From: Propionivibrio dicarboxylicus
GTDB lineage: Bacteria; Pseudomonadota; Gammaproteobacteria; Burkholderiales; Rhodocyclaceae
Assembly: GCF_900099695.1 (NCBI RefSeq)
Contig: NZ_FNCY01000007.1
Span: 1-64,000, forward strand
DNA: 64,000 nucleotides
Direction of reading: 5' to 3'
This document shows, in pieces, positions 18,798 through 30,700 of this stretch. The number at the start of each line of letters is the position of its first letter. Within the stretch, counting starts at the first letter, position 1. The position numbers and the translations under genes were made by a program. The notes under the pieces were generated by a model. It worked only from the letters and a program-made list of their open reading frames with translations. It did not search any database and was not told where the DNA came from.

Positions 18798-20213
18798 ATG
18801 CAAGAACGCAACGCCGCACTCACCACTGATCAAAAAGCCCTCGCCGTCAACCTCGACAAATACAAGTACGGCACCATCGTCGAGATTGGTGCGGGACAGG
18901 AAGTGGCGCGTCGTTTCTTCCAGGTCGGCGCTGCCGCCGGCACCATCGCCAAGACCATGTCGGCCTATGACATGGCGGTCAGCGACGACATCTATGGCCA
19001 GGTCGACCGCTATGTCAGCCGCGAACGACTCCTGCAGATGCTCGACAAGGAGTTCACTCAAGTCGTCACACGCCTCAGCGACGTACGGCCGAAGAACACC
19101 ACCTTCTTCGCTTATGCCGCAACGGTCACCGCGCGCAGCTTCAAGCAGACGAACGAATGCCATGGCTGGGTCGGGGTCCGCCTGCAACTGCATCCTGGCG
19201 CCGAACCGAGCGACGTCATCCTGCACGTGCGCATGCTCGACCACGAGAACGCGCAGCAATCCGAAGCGCTCGGCATCCTCGGCGTCAACCTGATCCACGG
19301 CGCCTTCTTCCTGCACCAGAAGCCGGACTGGATCGTCGAGTCGCTCGCCGATGGGCTCGGACCGGAGCGTATCGAAGTCGACTCGATTCATTTCTCCGGA
19401 ACGTATTTCGAGGAAGTCGAAAACCGGTTGATGAACCTTCACCTCGTGCGCAGCAAGCTGACACGGGCGGTCGTCTTCAATCCTGCCGGCGAAGTCGTCG
19501 TGCCCGGCGCGCTCTTCTATCGCAAGCCGGTCATGGTGATGCGCGGACATTTCAAGCCGGTCACCAACGTCAACATCGACATGATGGCCTCCGGCCTCAA
19601 GCAGTTCAGCCAGCTCGCCGCCGTCGACGCCAACCAGATCGTCTCGCTCGCCGAAGTGACGATGAACTCGCTGATCCGCAATGACAACGTCGATGACGCC
19701 GACTTTCTCGCGCGCATCGACCTACTCGCCTCGCAGGGCTACACGGTCATGATCTCCGACTACCTGCGCTATTTCCGCCTGCGTGATTACCTGCGGCGCT
19801 ATACGCAAAAACCCATCGGCATCGTGCTGTCGGTGCGCGACTTTCACTACCTGTTCGACGAGAAGTACTACGAAGGCCTGGAAGGCGGCATTCTCGAGGC
19901 ATTCGGCAAACTCTTCCCGGACAACACCTACGTCTATGTTTACCCGTCGCGGCCGCGCGGCACCGAAGCAGCGGCACAGATCACGCTCGACAATGTCGAG
20001 GTTCCGCGCAAGCTGCGGCACCTGCTCGCGCATCTCAAGGAAAATGACAAGATGCTGGCGCTGATTCCGCTCGACGACCGTCACATGCACATCGATGCGG
20101 CCGAAGTGTTGACCAACCTGCGCCATGGCCGCGGCAGCTGGGAAAACGACGTGCCGGAAGCGGTTGCTCGCCATATTATTGCCAACCGACTGATGGGCTA
20201 CGACAGCGAATAG
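18798..20213 (+). CDS. Conserved protein of unknown function (about 470 aa)
   Basis: 471 aa, soluble, no signal peptide. ATG 18798 with AGGA seven bases upstream. It begins MQERNAALTTDQKALAVNLDKYKYGTIVEIGAGQEVARRFF. I remember similar full-length proteins in many bacteria under inconsistent names (TonB-dependent receptor, nicotinate-nucleotide adenylyltransferase), none of which the sequence supports: there is no beta-barrel signal, no TonB box and no HxGH nucleotidyltransferase motif. It has its own promoter region and a shared terminator with ssb, so it looks like a single-gene unit. I assign no function. Confidence 0.85.
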   Translation: MQERNAALTTDQKALAVNLDKYKYGTIVEIGAGQEVARRFFQVGAAAGTIAKTMSAYDMAVSDDIYGQVDRYVSRERLLQMLDKEFTQVVTRLSDVRPKNTTFFAYAATVTARSFKQTNECHGWVGVRLQLHPGAEPSDVILHVRMLDHENAQQSEALGILGVNLIHGAFFLHQKPDWIVESLADGLGPERIEVDSIHFSGTYFEEVENRLMNLHLVRSKLTRAVVFNPAGEVVVPGALFYRKPVMVMRGHFKPVTNVNIDMMASGLKQFSQLAAVDANQIVSLAEVTMNSLIRNDNVDDADFLARIDLLASQGYTVMISDYLRYFRLRDYLRRYTQKPIGIVLSVRDFHYLFDEKYYEGLEGGILEAFGKLFPDNTYVYVYPSRPRGTEAAAQITLDNVEVPRKLRHLLAHLKENDKMLALIPLDDRHMHIDAAEVLTNLRHGRGSWENDVPEAVARHIIANRLMGYDSE

Positions 20214-20270
20214 GTCCGCCGCGAACGGCCGACCGGCGACGGCCATCGACCGCGCTGGTCCCCCACAAGG

Positions 20271-20308
20271 AAAAACCCGGACAAGTGAAACACCTGTCCG
20301 GGTTTTTT
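20271..20308. terminator. Bidirectional intrinsic terminator
   Basis: AAACCCGGACA and its complement TGTCCGGGTTT enclose a loop of about 11 bases, flanked by A-run on the left and T-run on the right. It lies between the convergent 471-aa protein gene and ssb and can stop transcription from both. Confidence 0.85.
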
Positions 20309-20330
20309 GTCGTAATGACTTCGGCGTATA

Positions 20331-20798
20331 TCAGAACGGGATATCGTCATCCATGTCGTCGAAGCTCGCCTTCTTGGCCGCCACCGGCTTCGCACCGCCG
20401 TAGGACGGAGCCGGCGCGGCCGGTTCGCCGCCGCCGTAGGACGACGACGGTTCGCCCATGCCCTGACGGCCGCCGAGCATCTTCATTTCCTCGACGACGA
20501 TCTCCGTCGTCTGGCGCTCCTGGCCGTCCTTGTCCTGCCACTTGCGCGAACGCAGCCGGCCCTCGACATAGACCTGCGACCCCTTCTTCAGATACTGGCC
20601 GGCGATTTCGGCGAGCTTGCCGAAGAACACCAGACGGTGCCACTCAGTCGCCTCCTTGCGCTCCCCGCTCGACTTGTCGCGCCAGCTATCGGTCGTCGCC
20701 AGGGACACATTGACGATGGCGCTGCCATCGGCACCATACCGAGATTCCGGGTCGCGCCCGAGATTACCGACGAGAATCACTTTGTTGACCGAGGCCAT
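20331..20798 (-). CDS. ssb: Single-stranded DNA-binding protein SSB
   Basis: 155 aa. N-terminal OB-fold about residues 1-110 ([39 protein letters not shown]), a Gly/Pro/Ala-rich disordered tail, and the conserved acidic C-terminal tip DDDIPF that recruits replication and repair partners. GGAG lies five bases before the ATG. It is downstream of an MFS gene and divergent uvrA, an arrangement common in betaproteobacteria. Confidence 0.97.
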   Translation of the reverse strand: MASVNKVILVGNLGRDPESRYGADGSAIVNVSLATTDSWRDKSSGERKEATEWHRLVFFGKLAEIAGQYLKKGSQVYVEGRLRSRKWQDKDGQERQTTEIVVEEMKMLGGRQGMGEPSSSYGGGEPAAPAPSYGGAKPVAAKKASFDDMDDDIPF

Positions 20799-20855
20799 GC
20801 TGTCTCCAATAAAACGAAAGGGGTTAGCTGAAAACCCGGATTATAAGGGAAAGAT

Positions 20856-22031
20856 TCAGGCCGCCGCTTGTCTGCGTGAAGGCGGCGGCACCAAGCCCCT
20901 CGCCAGCCACAGCCACGCCGCTGCCAGCACGGCGCAGGCGGAGAAAACCGCATCGCCACCGAAATGCTGCAGCAACCAACCGCCGACACCTCCGCCGACG
21001 AACAGCCCGATCGCCTGGGTGGTGTTATACACGCCGAGCGCCAGGCCCCGCTGCCCCGCCGGCGCAATCCGCGAGACCAGCGACGGCAGCGTCGCCTCGA
21101 GAATATTGAAGGCGACGAAAAACGACAGGATCAAGCCCGCCAGCACCCAGCCATGATCGCGACCGAAAATGAAGCCCACTTCGGTCGCCAGCAGCAGTCC
21201 AATGGCGCCGATGAACACCGGCTTGATCTTGCCGTGGCGTTCTGCCCGGATCACCGCCGGGACCATGAAGGCGAACGACAGCAGCACGGCCGGCAAATAG
21301 ACTTTCCAGTGCTCGGCCAGCGGCAGCGCGGCCGCCTGCTTGAGCGCGGCCGGAATGACCATGAACATCGCCATCTGCATCAGGTGCAGGGAGAAAATGC
21401 CAACGTTCAGCCGCAGCAGTTGCGGATCGAGCAACACGCGCAAATTCCTCGCCTCGGGCACCGCCGGGCGGGCCGGCGCAGCCGGCACGACCCAGGCAAC
21501 GACAGCGATCGCCGCCAGCGACAGGATGCCGGTGAGCAGAAAAATGCCATGCAGACCGACCGCGGCGTACATCAGCGGCGCCAGAACGAGAGAACCGGCG
21601 AACACCAGCCCGATCGAAGAACCGATCATCGCCATGACTTTGGTCCGATGCTCGTCACGCGTCAGGTCGGCGGCCAGCGCCGTCACCGCCGCCGAAATCG
21701 CACCGGCGCCCTGCAGTATCCGTCCGGCGATCATCCAGTACAGATCCTCGGCCTGCGCCGCAACCAGGCATCCGGCGGCAAAGAGCAGCAAGCCGAAAAC
21801 GATCACCGGTTTACGCCCGTAGCGATCGGACGCGACGCCGAAAGGAATCTGGAACACCGCCTGCGTCAGCCCATAGGCGCCGAACGCGATGCCGATCAGC
21901 GTGTAATTGTCGCCACCCGGCAGTTGCTGCGCCGCCACGGCGAAAACCGGCAGGATCAGGAACATGCCGAGCATGCGCAAGGCGAAGACCGAGGCCAGCC
22001 CGAGGCCAGCGCGACGCTCTGACGGCGTCAT
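20856..22031 (-). CDS. MFS transporter
   Basis: 391 aa, twelve predicted membrane helices. The motif between helices 2 and 3 reads [13 protein letters not shown], the MFS signature. The ATG at 22031 ([20 protein letters not shown]) is chosen because this is where homologues I remember start; the frame is open to 22205 but adds a non-conserved, Arg/Ser-rich leader. The family includes sugar and drug exporters; the substrate is unknown. It is 57 bases upstream of ssb on the same strand and divergent from uvrA. Confidence 0.88.
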   Translation of the reverse strand: MTPSERRAGLGLASVFALRMLGMFLILPVFAVAAQQLPGGDNYTLIGIAFGAYGLTQAVFQIPFGVASDRYGRKPVIVFGLLLFAAGCLVAAQAEDLYWMIAGRILQGAGAISAAVTALAADLTRDEHRTKVMAMIGSSIGLVFAGSLVLAPLMYAAVGLHGIFLLTGILSLAAIAVVAWVVPAAPARPAVPEARNLRVLLDPQLLRLNVGIFSLHLMQMAMFMVIPAALKQAAALPLAEHWKVYLPAVLLSFAFMVPAVIRAERHGKIKPVFIGAIGLLLATEVGFIFGRDHGWVLAGLILSFFVAFNILEATLPSLVSRIAPAGQRGLALGVYNTTQAIGLFVGGGVGGWLLQHFGGDAVFSACAVLAAAWLWLARGLVPPPSRRQAAA

Positions 22032-22225
22032 GGGATCGTGAGACAAGGAACGCATCCGTCGGAAAGAAATCGAAAAATCGAAAGGAGACATTGACACAGC
22101 GGAACGCCGATTGGTTCGCGCTGTCGGAAGTGCGTATATTAAGCGGTTTTTCCTTTGCGCCCGGCACGAATGCAACGACGCCCGGGCCGGTTGAACCAGA
22201 CACACCTCATTGCACCAGGCATCTC

Positions 22226-25081
<2,856 letters not shown>

Positions 25082-25212
25082 CGAAAAAAACAACAAAATC
25101 GCCAAATTCTTCGCGAAAACCCGCGCCAACCCTCTTCACAGCTTGCATATGAAATGTAAGAATCTTCGCCGAGTACCAGACCGGCTCTCAACAATCACCA
25201 ACAGGAGATACC

Positions 25213-25509
25213 ATGAACAAGTCTGAATTGATCGATGCCATTGCAGCAAAAACCGAACTCTCGAAGGTTGCTTCCGGCAAGGCGCTTGACGCCGTCGTCG
25301 AAGCCATCGTTCAGGCTGTTGCCAAGGGTGACGGCGTAAGCCTCGTCGGCTTCGGCTCCTTCAAGGCATCGGCTCGTGCCGCTCGCGAAGGCAAGAACCC
25401 GAAGACGGGCGAAAAGATCAAGATCCCGGCAACCACCGTGCCGAAGTTCAGCGCTGGCGCCACGTTCAAGGCCGCCGTTGCCGCCGCCAAGGGCAAGAAG
25501 AAGAAATAA
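25213..25509 (+). CDS. hupB: DNA-binding protein HU
   Basis: 98 aa histone-like protein that bends and compacts DNA as a dimer. [18 protein letters not shown] is the typical start, [21 protein letters not shown] the DNA-binding arm region, and the end is unusually basic (AAAKGKKKK). AGGAG lies six bases before the ATG. It is monocistronic, with an intrinsic terminator after it. hupA versus hupB cannot be separated by sequence alone. Confidence 0.93.
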   Translation: MNKSELIDAIAAKTELSKVASGKALDAVVEAIVQAVAKGDGVSLVGFGSFKASARAAREGKNPKTGEKIKIPATTVPKFSAGATFKAAVAAAKGKKKK

Positions 25510-25532
25510 GTTTGATTTGCAGAGCCGGAAAG

Positions 25533-25556
25533 GGCTTGCCGCGTGCAAGCCTTTTT
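25533..25556 (+). terminator. Intrinsic terminator after the HU gene
   Basis: Stem GGCTTGC / GCAAGCC with a five-base loop, followed by TTTTT, 24 bases after the HU stop codon. Confidence 0.8.
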
Positions 25557-25630
25557 CGTTCGAGGGGCTCTGTAAAGCCAATTAGCATTTGACGCGCAGT
25601 GATGAATTTCGTAGAATGCGCGCTCGACGT

Positions 25631-25706
<76 letters not shown>

Positions 25707-25715
25707 CAAAATTCA

Positions 25716-25747
25716 AAGCCCAACCGGCGACGGTTGGGCTTTTTTTT
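25716..25747 (+). terminator. Intrinsic terminator after tRNA-Ala
   Basis: Stem AAGCCCAACCG / CGGTTGGGCTT followed by a run of T, ten bases after the tRNA CCA end. Confidence 0.88.
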
Positions 25748-25750
25748 GGT

Positions 25751-25856
25751 TCATCGCGCCTTGCCGGGGAAAGCAGCCTTGATCTTCAGAAAGAAATAGG
25801 CGGAGTCACGGAATCCGTAGGCGGAACGCTTGATGACCTTGATCTTGTTATAGAAG
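25751..25856 (-). pseudogene. C-terminal remnant of an ISL3-like transposase
   Basis: Only the last ~35 codons remain: GHFYNKIKVIKRSAYGFRD, then SAYFFLKIKAAFPGKAR and a stop. This is the characteristic C-terminal end of ISL3-type transposases as I remember it (NKIKVxKRxAYGFRDxxYFxLKI). The rest is missing: the coding sequence is interrupted at its upstream side by the IS3-family element. The remnant touches the tRNA-Ala terminator. Confidence 0.7.
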
Positions 25857-25913
25857 TGGCCCCGTTCAGTTGGACAGAATTCCGGTTTTCTTAAGTGATA
25901 TCTCTGCCGGGTT

Positions 25914-26747
25914 TTAAGCCGCCGCGGCGAGCGGCGGCTTGCTGAGGTTGAAGTAAGCCGTGTCGGGAGTGTTTCCGTCAAGCGTTGAATGCGGACGACG
26001 ACGGTTGTAAAAGTCAAAATATCTGTTCAAAGCCTGCCTGGCGATCGAAACGGTGTCATAGCCGTGCAAATAGACCTCTTCGTATTTCACTGATTTCCAG
26101 AGGCGCTCGACGAAGACATTGTCACGCCAGTAGCCCTTGCCATCCATGCTGATCGCAATGCCGTTCTGTTCGAGCACGCTGATGAAGGCTGAGCTGGTGA
26201 ACTGACTTCCCTGATCCGTGTTCATGATTTCTGGTGGTCCGTATTTCAGGATCGCCTCTTCCAAAGCCTCGACGCAAGGGGCTGCGGTGAGCGTATTGGA
26301 CAGCCGCCAGGCCAAGACGCGGCGGGTAGCCCAATCCAGCACGGCAGAGAGATACACAAAGCCTCGCTGCATCGGAACATAGGTTGTATCCATCGCCCAG
26401 AACTGGTTTGGGCGATCAATGGAGAGGCCACGCAAGCGGTAGGGGTAGATGCGGTGCGCTTGGTTACGCCGGCTGGTGTTGGCCTTGCGGTAGATGGCTT
26501 CAATGCCCATCTTCTTCATCAGCGTACCGACATGCTTGCGGCCGATTTCTACGCCTTCGAGCTTGAGCATATCGCGCAGCATGCGAGCACCGGCAAAGGG
26601 ATGCTCCAAATGAAGTTCGTCCATTCTTCGCATCAGTCGAAGTTCATCCTGCGGTATCGGCTGTGCCTGGTAATACACCGACGACCGCGATAAATCGAGA
26701 AGTTGTACTTGCCTCACCACCGGCAATTTATGATTCCTGTCGATCAT
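25914..26747 (-). CDS. IS3-family transposase OrfB (DDE integrase domain)
   Basis: 277 aa. An N-terminal HTH_21-like segment is followed by an rve/DDE core: first Asp in FWAMDTTYVP, second in MNTDQGSQFTS, Glu in VFVERLWKSVKYEEV. The end FDFYNRRRPHSTLDGNTP is typical of IS3 OrfB. Its ATG overlaps the orfA stop as ATGA, so it can be translated by coupling; a frameshifted OrfAB fusion is usual in the family but no strong slippery run is visible here. Confidence 0.93.
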   Translation of the reverse strand: MIDRNHKLPVVRQVQLLDLSRSSVYYQAQPIPQDELRLMRRMDELHLEHPFAGARMLRDMLKLEGVEIGRKHVGTLMKKMGIEAIYRKANTSRRNQAHRIYPYRLRGLSIDRPNQFWAMDTTYVPMQRGFVYLSAVLDWATRRVLAWRLSNTLTAAPCVEALEEAILKYGPPEIMNTDQGSQFTSSAFISVLEQNGIAISMDGKGYWRDNVFVERLWKSVKYEEVYLHGYDTVSIARQALNRYFDFYNRRRPHSTLDGNTPDTAYFNLSKPPLAAAA

Positions 26748-27046
26748 TTCTTTGCGCTCGCATCGCCGATGCGACCGAGCGCGCCGGCCAAAAAATCGAT
26801 CTCCAGCGCCTGCTGGCCAATTTTTGCATGGAGGTCTTTCAGGTCCGGTCCGGCAGACTGCTTCTCAGCAACGCTGGAAAAAACGCCAGAGGCGTTTTCC
26901 AGGAGTTGCGTCTTCCATTGGGTTATTTGGTTCGCATGAACATCGAACTTCTCCGCTAACGCGGCTAAGGTCTCATCGCCTTTGAGGGCTGCGATTGCCA
27001 CTTTGGCTTTGAAGGCGGCTGTGTGGTTACGGCGGGGTCTTCTCAT
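26744..27046 (-). CDS. IS3-family transposase OrfA (HTH protein)
   Basis: 100 aa from ATG 27046, with AGGAG ten bases upstream. MRRPRRNHTAAFKAKVAIAA and LAALAEKFDVHANQITQWK form the helix-turn-helix that recognises the IS ends, followed by a leucine-zipper-like helix (LHAKIGQQALEIDFLAGAL). The frame is open to 27100 but the Shine-Dalgarno favours the inner start. Confidence 0.9.
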   Translation of the reverse strand: MRRPRRNHTAAFKAKVAIAALKGDETLAALAEKFDVHANQITQWKTQLLENASGVFSSVAEKQSAGPDLKDLHAKIGQQALEIDFLAGALGRIGDASAKK

Positions 27047-27235
27047 TGCTTCTACTCCTGGTTCGGCGATTTCCATCGCACATTGGAGCAGAGATTTCAC
27101 TTAACCGCCTGACCTATTTCGCGGGACCACTTCTCTTCATGACAAATCTCCTGCCCGTTAGGGTTTCAAATTTGCCAGAAATCTCTACTTCTCGCCGCTT
27201 CGGCTTTCCGGGAGGACGTCAGAAACTTGAGAAGA

Positions 27236-28594
27236 TCACTCACTAAGCCATTGCCTCAATACATCAAAAACCTCTCTGTTTGATTCTACTTCTTCAATTC
27301 TTGGCATGGAAGATCTGGAGGCCACAATAAGAGGCACTTGATCATCCGTCAGAGCAGCGGATATTACGCACGGTGAGTCAAATTGAGCCGATTCTCTGGC
27401 ACACCACATAGCCTGCCTGAGGGGATGGTCAGAAAATATAATGATCTGAGGCTCAACTTCGTTTTTTTCGAATTGATCCAATAGGTCAGAGAGTATATTT
27501 TCTGTCAGCTGTAAGTTTCGAGAGTATTGTTCTGCGATGCTACCCGTCCCTTGTGCAGGAGGATGAGGCAAAGGCAAGTGAGCGAACAATACCCCACCAT
27601 CGAGAAGCGTTGGCGCACGCCACAAGCTGGCAAGAACTTGGTCTCTAAGTTCTTGCCATGCTTCATGAGAGCGCTCCTGACAGCGACGCCCCGTCGGTTC
27701 GATCTGCACCCCGGATAGTCGTACCGCAGCACAAGCCCATCGATCACCATCAAATATTGCCCTAGGTGCAACTACAGATCGCTTGCAATAACGCAGGCCC
27801 TGAATTGCACAATATGGTTGAAAAAAACCCACTACATCTACATCATTTCTACGAACCTCTATTTTTGAAAAATCAAGCACTGCCGTTTGAGCACAAATGC
27901 GCGATAGACCACAAGCGCGTGCTTTCCGAAAATCCTTGTCAGCGAAAAGTACGGGTACCACTTCAGCGGTTGAGTTGTACGCCGGCGTCACGGGCTTATA
28001 GCTTACTGTCAATCCGTGGGAAACCAACACCCTTTGCAGTCCTTGACTGGCCTGGGCGTTTAACTCGTCCAACAACAAGACCACCATTGCGGTCTTTCTT
28101 GAATACTTTGATCCCCCAGTGGGTAGCCATACAACGGGTTCTGCAAAGATGTACCCGAAGATCAAAGTAGATGCTACGATCAAAGAGGGTAATATTCCCA
28201 CCAAGCCACGCAATTTCCCCCAGAGCGTGGCCGAAGCAGCATAATTAGCCCACAATCCAAAAAAAAACAGCGTCAGAAACGCTATCGCAGTCGTAGCCAC
28301 ACCAAACTCCTGGACCACAACCCCCTCGTAGCCACACCAAAGGCCGATTATTAGACTCACCCACAACCAGCGCCGAGCGAAAACGTAGACTTGGCCTAGC
28401 TCAACCCAACGCATAACAGCGAGCACAAGCCCGGATGCGATAAAATAAACAAATAGAAAGAGATCGTTAAAGGTGAAGTCATAGATCCCGTGATAGAACT
28501 TCCCGAGCAAAGTTGGAGCAAACAAAGCCACTACAGCGGCACTTCCAGCAGAAATGTCCCAAAGCAGTTCTCTGTCCGCCACCTTCAATTGCAC
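27236..28594 (-). CDS. Membrane-anchored alkaline phosphatase-superfamily (sulfatase-like) protein
   Basis: 452 aa. The first ~155 residues hold four or five membrane helices; the rest is a large extracytoplasmic domain. Motifs fit the alkaline phosphatase / sulfatase fold: VLLLDELN with D176 as likely first metal ligand, HLPLPHPP (H339, H344) and IIIFSDHPLR (D389, H390). Family members transfer or hydrolyse phosphoethanolamine, phosphoglycerol or sulfate groups on surface glycans. It overlaps the methyltransferase gene upstream by 10 bases and ends the minus-strand cluster. The substrate is not deducible; the residue normally acting as nucleophile is not obvious. Confidence 0.72.
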   Translation of the reverse strand: MQLKVADRELLWDISAGSAAVVALFAPTLLGKFYHGIYDFTFNDLFLFVYFIASGLVLAVMRWVELGQVYVFARRWLWVSLIIGLWCGYEGVVVQEFGVATTAIAFLTLFFFGLWANYAASATLWGKLRGLVGILPSLIVASTLIFGYIFAEPVVWLPTGGSKYSRKTAMVVLLLDELNAQASQGLQRVLVSHGLTVSYKPVTPAYNSTAEVVPVLFADKDFRKARACGLSRICAQTAVLDFSKIEVRRNDVDVVGFFQPYCAIQGLRYCKRSVVAPRAIFDGDRWACAAVRLSGVQIEPTGRRCQERSHEAWQELRDQVLASLWRAPTLLDGGVLFAHLPLPHPPAQGTGSIAEQYSRNLQLTENILSDLLDQFEKNEVEPQIIIFSDHPLRQAMWCARESAQFDSPCVISAALTDDQVPLIVASRSSMPRIEEVESNREVFDVLRQWLSE

Positions 28595-29898
28595 TTCTCC
28601 AACAACGCCAGAATCCGATGCCCACCAGAAAGGCTTATCTCCTCCTGCAATTTGAAGCCCGCGCTCAAAAAAGCTTGCCTTTGTTTGTCAAGACTAAAGT
28701 CGTCCGCATTCCTGCACCGTTGCGCGCAAAGTTGCAGGAGTTGCGAGTCTGTAGGGGCCAACCATTCTACGATTAACCAACGTCGAGAGCACGCTGCCGC
28801 AAAGTGCGCCACATTTTCCAAGCTTACCGCGGCGGAAACAGCCAGATGGTGCAAAAGGGCGAGCATCAACACAACGTCTGCGCAAGATTGCAGACGCTGC
28901 ATAAGCCCAGGATGCTCTTCCCCCCCCCAGCCACGCCCCGAATGTATGTCATCTAACCTTGCCAATACCGGAAAAAGCGCTAGGTTATTCCTACGCTGAA
29001 GGTACATGGATTGCACTGCGTCGTGATCCCCATCGAGAGCAATCACTTTTGACCCTACGTCCAGTGCTAATTGCGAAAACTCTCCTGAATTACACCCCAA
29101 ATCCAGGCTCCAAGAGGGGCATAGACGAACAAGCCATTGTGCCACCTGCTCACGCTTTTCCTTCAATGCGATCGCACTGTAATGATTTCGATCCGACGTG
29201 TATCGACTCCAAAGTGTTGAGCATTTCGATAAAGGCCGTACGCTATCGAGCATCCAGCGCAGAGACGTAATCAGGCGTCGACGATAAATCGGTGTTCGAA
29301 CATGCGCGGGACCTAATTGACCAGAATCAGCGGATTGAGAGTTCCCGTCAACCACTAATGGCCAGCAGCGTGATAAAAACCTCCGCCAACCCAATGTCTC
29401 TCGAACAAACTCTGGCTGCGCGCCCTCGCGAAACATCCTAAACACGTCGCGCGATTCCATACCAGTTGTGCGCGCTAACCAAAGTGGTGAAATGAAGTGT
29501 CGAACAAACTGTCCTGCCGCCCACCAGGCATGGGTCCGCATAGGCTCCAGCGATGTCAGATCGCAAAAAACCGGCTTACATCCGTCAAAGATGACATTCC
29601 ACGCACTAGCATCTTTGAGATCAGCGTCAACTCCATTGGCCCGTTCTAACAAATCCAGAGTCAAACAAGCCGCGTCAAACAGTTGGGCGCCACACCACTC
29701 TTCGGGAGAAGTCACGAAGGGAATTCGTGGAGAACACAAGCAGCGTTGATCAAGCCAATCAAAGGAAATCAGCATCCCTTCGTTTGCCCAAATTCGAGCG
29801 TGTTTGCCATAAAGGGGGTGGTTTGCAGGCATCTCCTCATATAAGAGACGATGCACTACCCCAACCCCCAATTCCAAGCGAGCTTGAGGGTCCCTCAT
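28585..29898 (-). CDS. Class I SAM-dependent methyltransferase with kinase-like N-terminal region
   Basis: 437 aa. The C-terminal half carries the SAM-binding motif DLGCNSGEF (266-274) and ALDGDHDAV. The N-terminal half contains LKDASAWNVIFDG (94-106) and VFCDLTSLEP (110-119), which resemble the catalytic and metal-binding loops of small-molecule kinases (D-x-x-x-x-N and D). Proteins of this two-part type are found in polysaccharide clusters, but their acceptor is unknown. ATGA overlap with the small membrane protein upstream and 10-base overlap with the phosphatase-like gene downstream make a coupled three-gene unit. Confidence 0.7.
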   Translation of the reverse strand: MRDPQARLELGVGVVHRLLYEEMPANHPLYGKHARIWANEGMLISFDWLDQRCLCSPRIPFVTSPEEWCGAQLFDAACLTLDLLERANGVDADLKDASAWNVIFDGCKPVFCDLTSLEPMRTHAWWAAGQFVRHFISPLWLARTTGMESRDVFRMFREGAQPEFVRETLGWRRFLSRCWPLVVDGNSQSADSGQLGPAHVRTPIYRRRLITSLRWMLDSVRPLSKCSTLWSRYTSDRNHYSAIALKEKREQVAQWLVRLCPSWSLDLGCNSGEFSQLALDVGSKVIALDGDHDAVQSMYLQRRNNLALFPVLARLDDIHSGRGWGGEEHPGLMQRLQSCADVVLMLALLHHLAVSAAVSLENVAHFAAACSRRWLIVEWLAPTDSQLLQLCAQRCRNADDFSLDKQRQAFLSAGFKLQEEISLSGGHRILALLEKCN

Positions 29899-30152
29899 TT
29901 GCCCTTGATCCAGTCAATCAGATTTCTTATAGCCCGAATCGGATTGCGAACAAAAATCAGCACAGCCCCAACACCCGCAATCAGGCCCTGCCAGATCAAC
30001 ATGCCACTACCAGGATCTACGTAAGCCCAAGCGCTCTCCGCAAACGTCAACCAGAGGAATGTAATGCGGAGCACAATTCGTAGGAAGAAAGCTCCATCTG
30101 CTTGGTATTTACACTGAGTCAGCCGTTCGAATTCTTGCATTCTGTAAATCAT
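29895..30152 (-). CDS. Small membrane protein with DPGSG motif
   Basis: 85 aa. Residues about 20-42 look like a signal or membrane segment ending AYVDPGSGMLIWQGL, followed by a second hydrophobic helix and a basic tail (RNPIRAIRNLIDWIKGK). Small proteins with an Y-(V/I)-DPGSG segment and a following helix accompany surface-glycan enzymes in other bacteria as I remember; no function is assigned. Starts at 30152 and 30140 are both possible. It is translationally coupled (ATGA) to the methyltransferase. Confidence 0.65.
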   Translation of the reverse strand: MIYRMQEFERLTQCKYQADGAFFLRIVLRITFLWLTFAESAWAYVDPGSGMLIWQGLIAGVGAVLIFVRNPIRAIRNLIDWIKGK

Positions 30153-30700
30153 TCATAAAGATATCTTGTTGACACAGGTCGGAGTCGCCTCTAAAGACGA
30201 CATCCACAGCCTTATGCGACAAGTCTGGCGAAATGCCGACGATCACCGTGTTCCAGCGACGAGGGCAAACTGCAGTGGACAGAGTTCTTGCTATGAGTAG
30301 CACTAAGTCTATATATCCGTGCCCACATACACGAAGGAAAACTCACATTTTCCGCCTCCGGCAATCTTGCTCGACGGCCTCTAGCTCCTTCAAGTAGCGA
30401 GGGAGTCAGCATGGACGCAATTTTCCGGACCGCAAATCGAACGGCGACAGAGAAACAGCCACTGCACATGGCCAACATACCCACAATAGACATTGTACCA
30501 GCACGACTTCAACCTAGTTACCCAGCGAGAAGTAGCAACGCAAGCTATTCTCGGGTGCCATCACTCTTTCCGAATTACCTACACAGAAGAGCTTATCGAG
30601 GCTGATAATAAGTTCGTCGAGCAGCGCGAATCAACTGCAAACGTAGATGCCACTGCTGAAAACCGCAGCCCTGGTGCCCGTTAGCATTTAGAAACATCCG
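30153..30700. other. Long non-coding gap inside the polysaccharide cluster
   Basis: 548 bases with no gene I can support. Short frames exist on both strands (for example 30109-30303 and 30212-30493 minus, 30411-30684 plus) but none has a ribosome site, a recognisable domain or continuous coding character. It may be eroded coding DNA, since the next gene upstream is itself shortened. A promoter for the three-gene unit downstream could lie here. Confidence 0.5.

Larger units (their letters stand above)
25852..27134 (-). mobile_element. IS3-family insertion sequence
   Basis: About 1.28 kb with two overlapping transposase genes on the minus strand. The ends carry imperfect inverted repeats: left AGAAGTGGCCCCG and right (complement) AGAAGTGGTCCCG, with a second match TTAAGTGA(T/A)ATCTCTGC further in. 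If the true ends are the TGG/CCA bases, the element is 25857-27129. I find no direct target duplication, which suggests a deletion or recombination next to one end. Both transposase genes look intact. Confidence 0.85.

Noticed and set aside
30109-30303. 64-codon minus-strand frame in the gap after the GT2 gene
   Set aside because: It overlaps the 85-aa protein gene in another frame, has no ribosome site and no recognisable domain.
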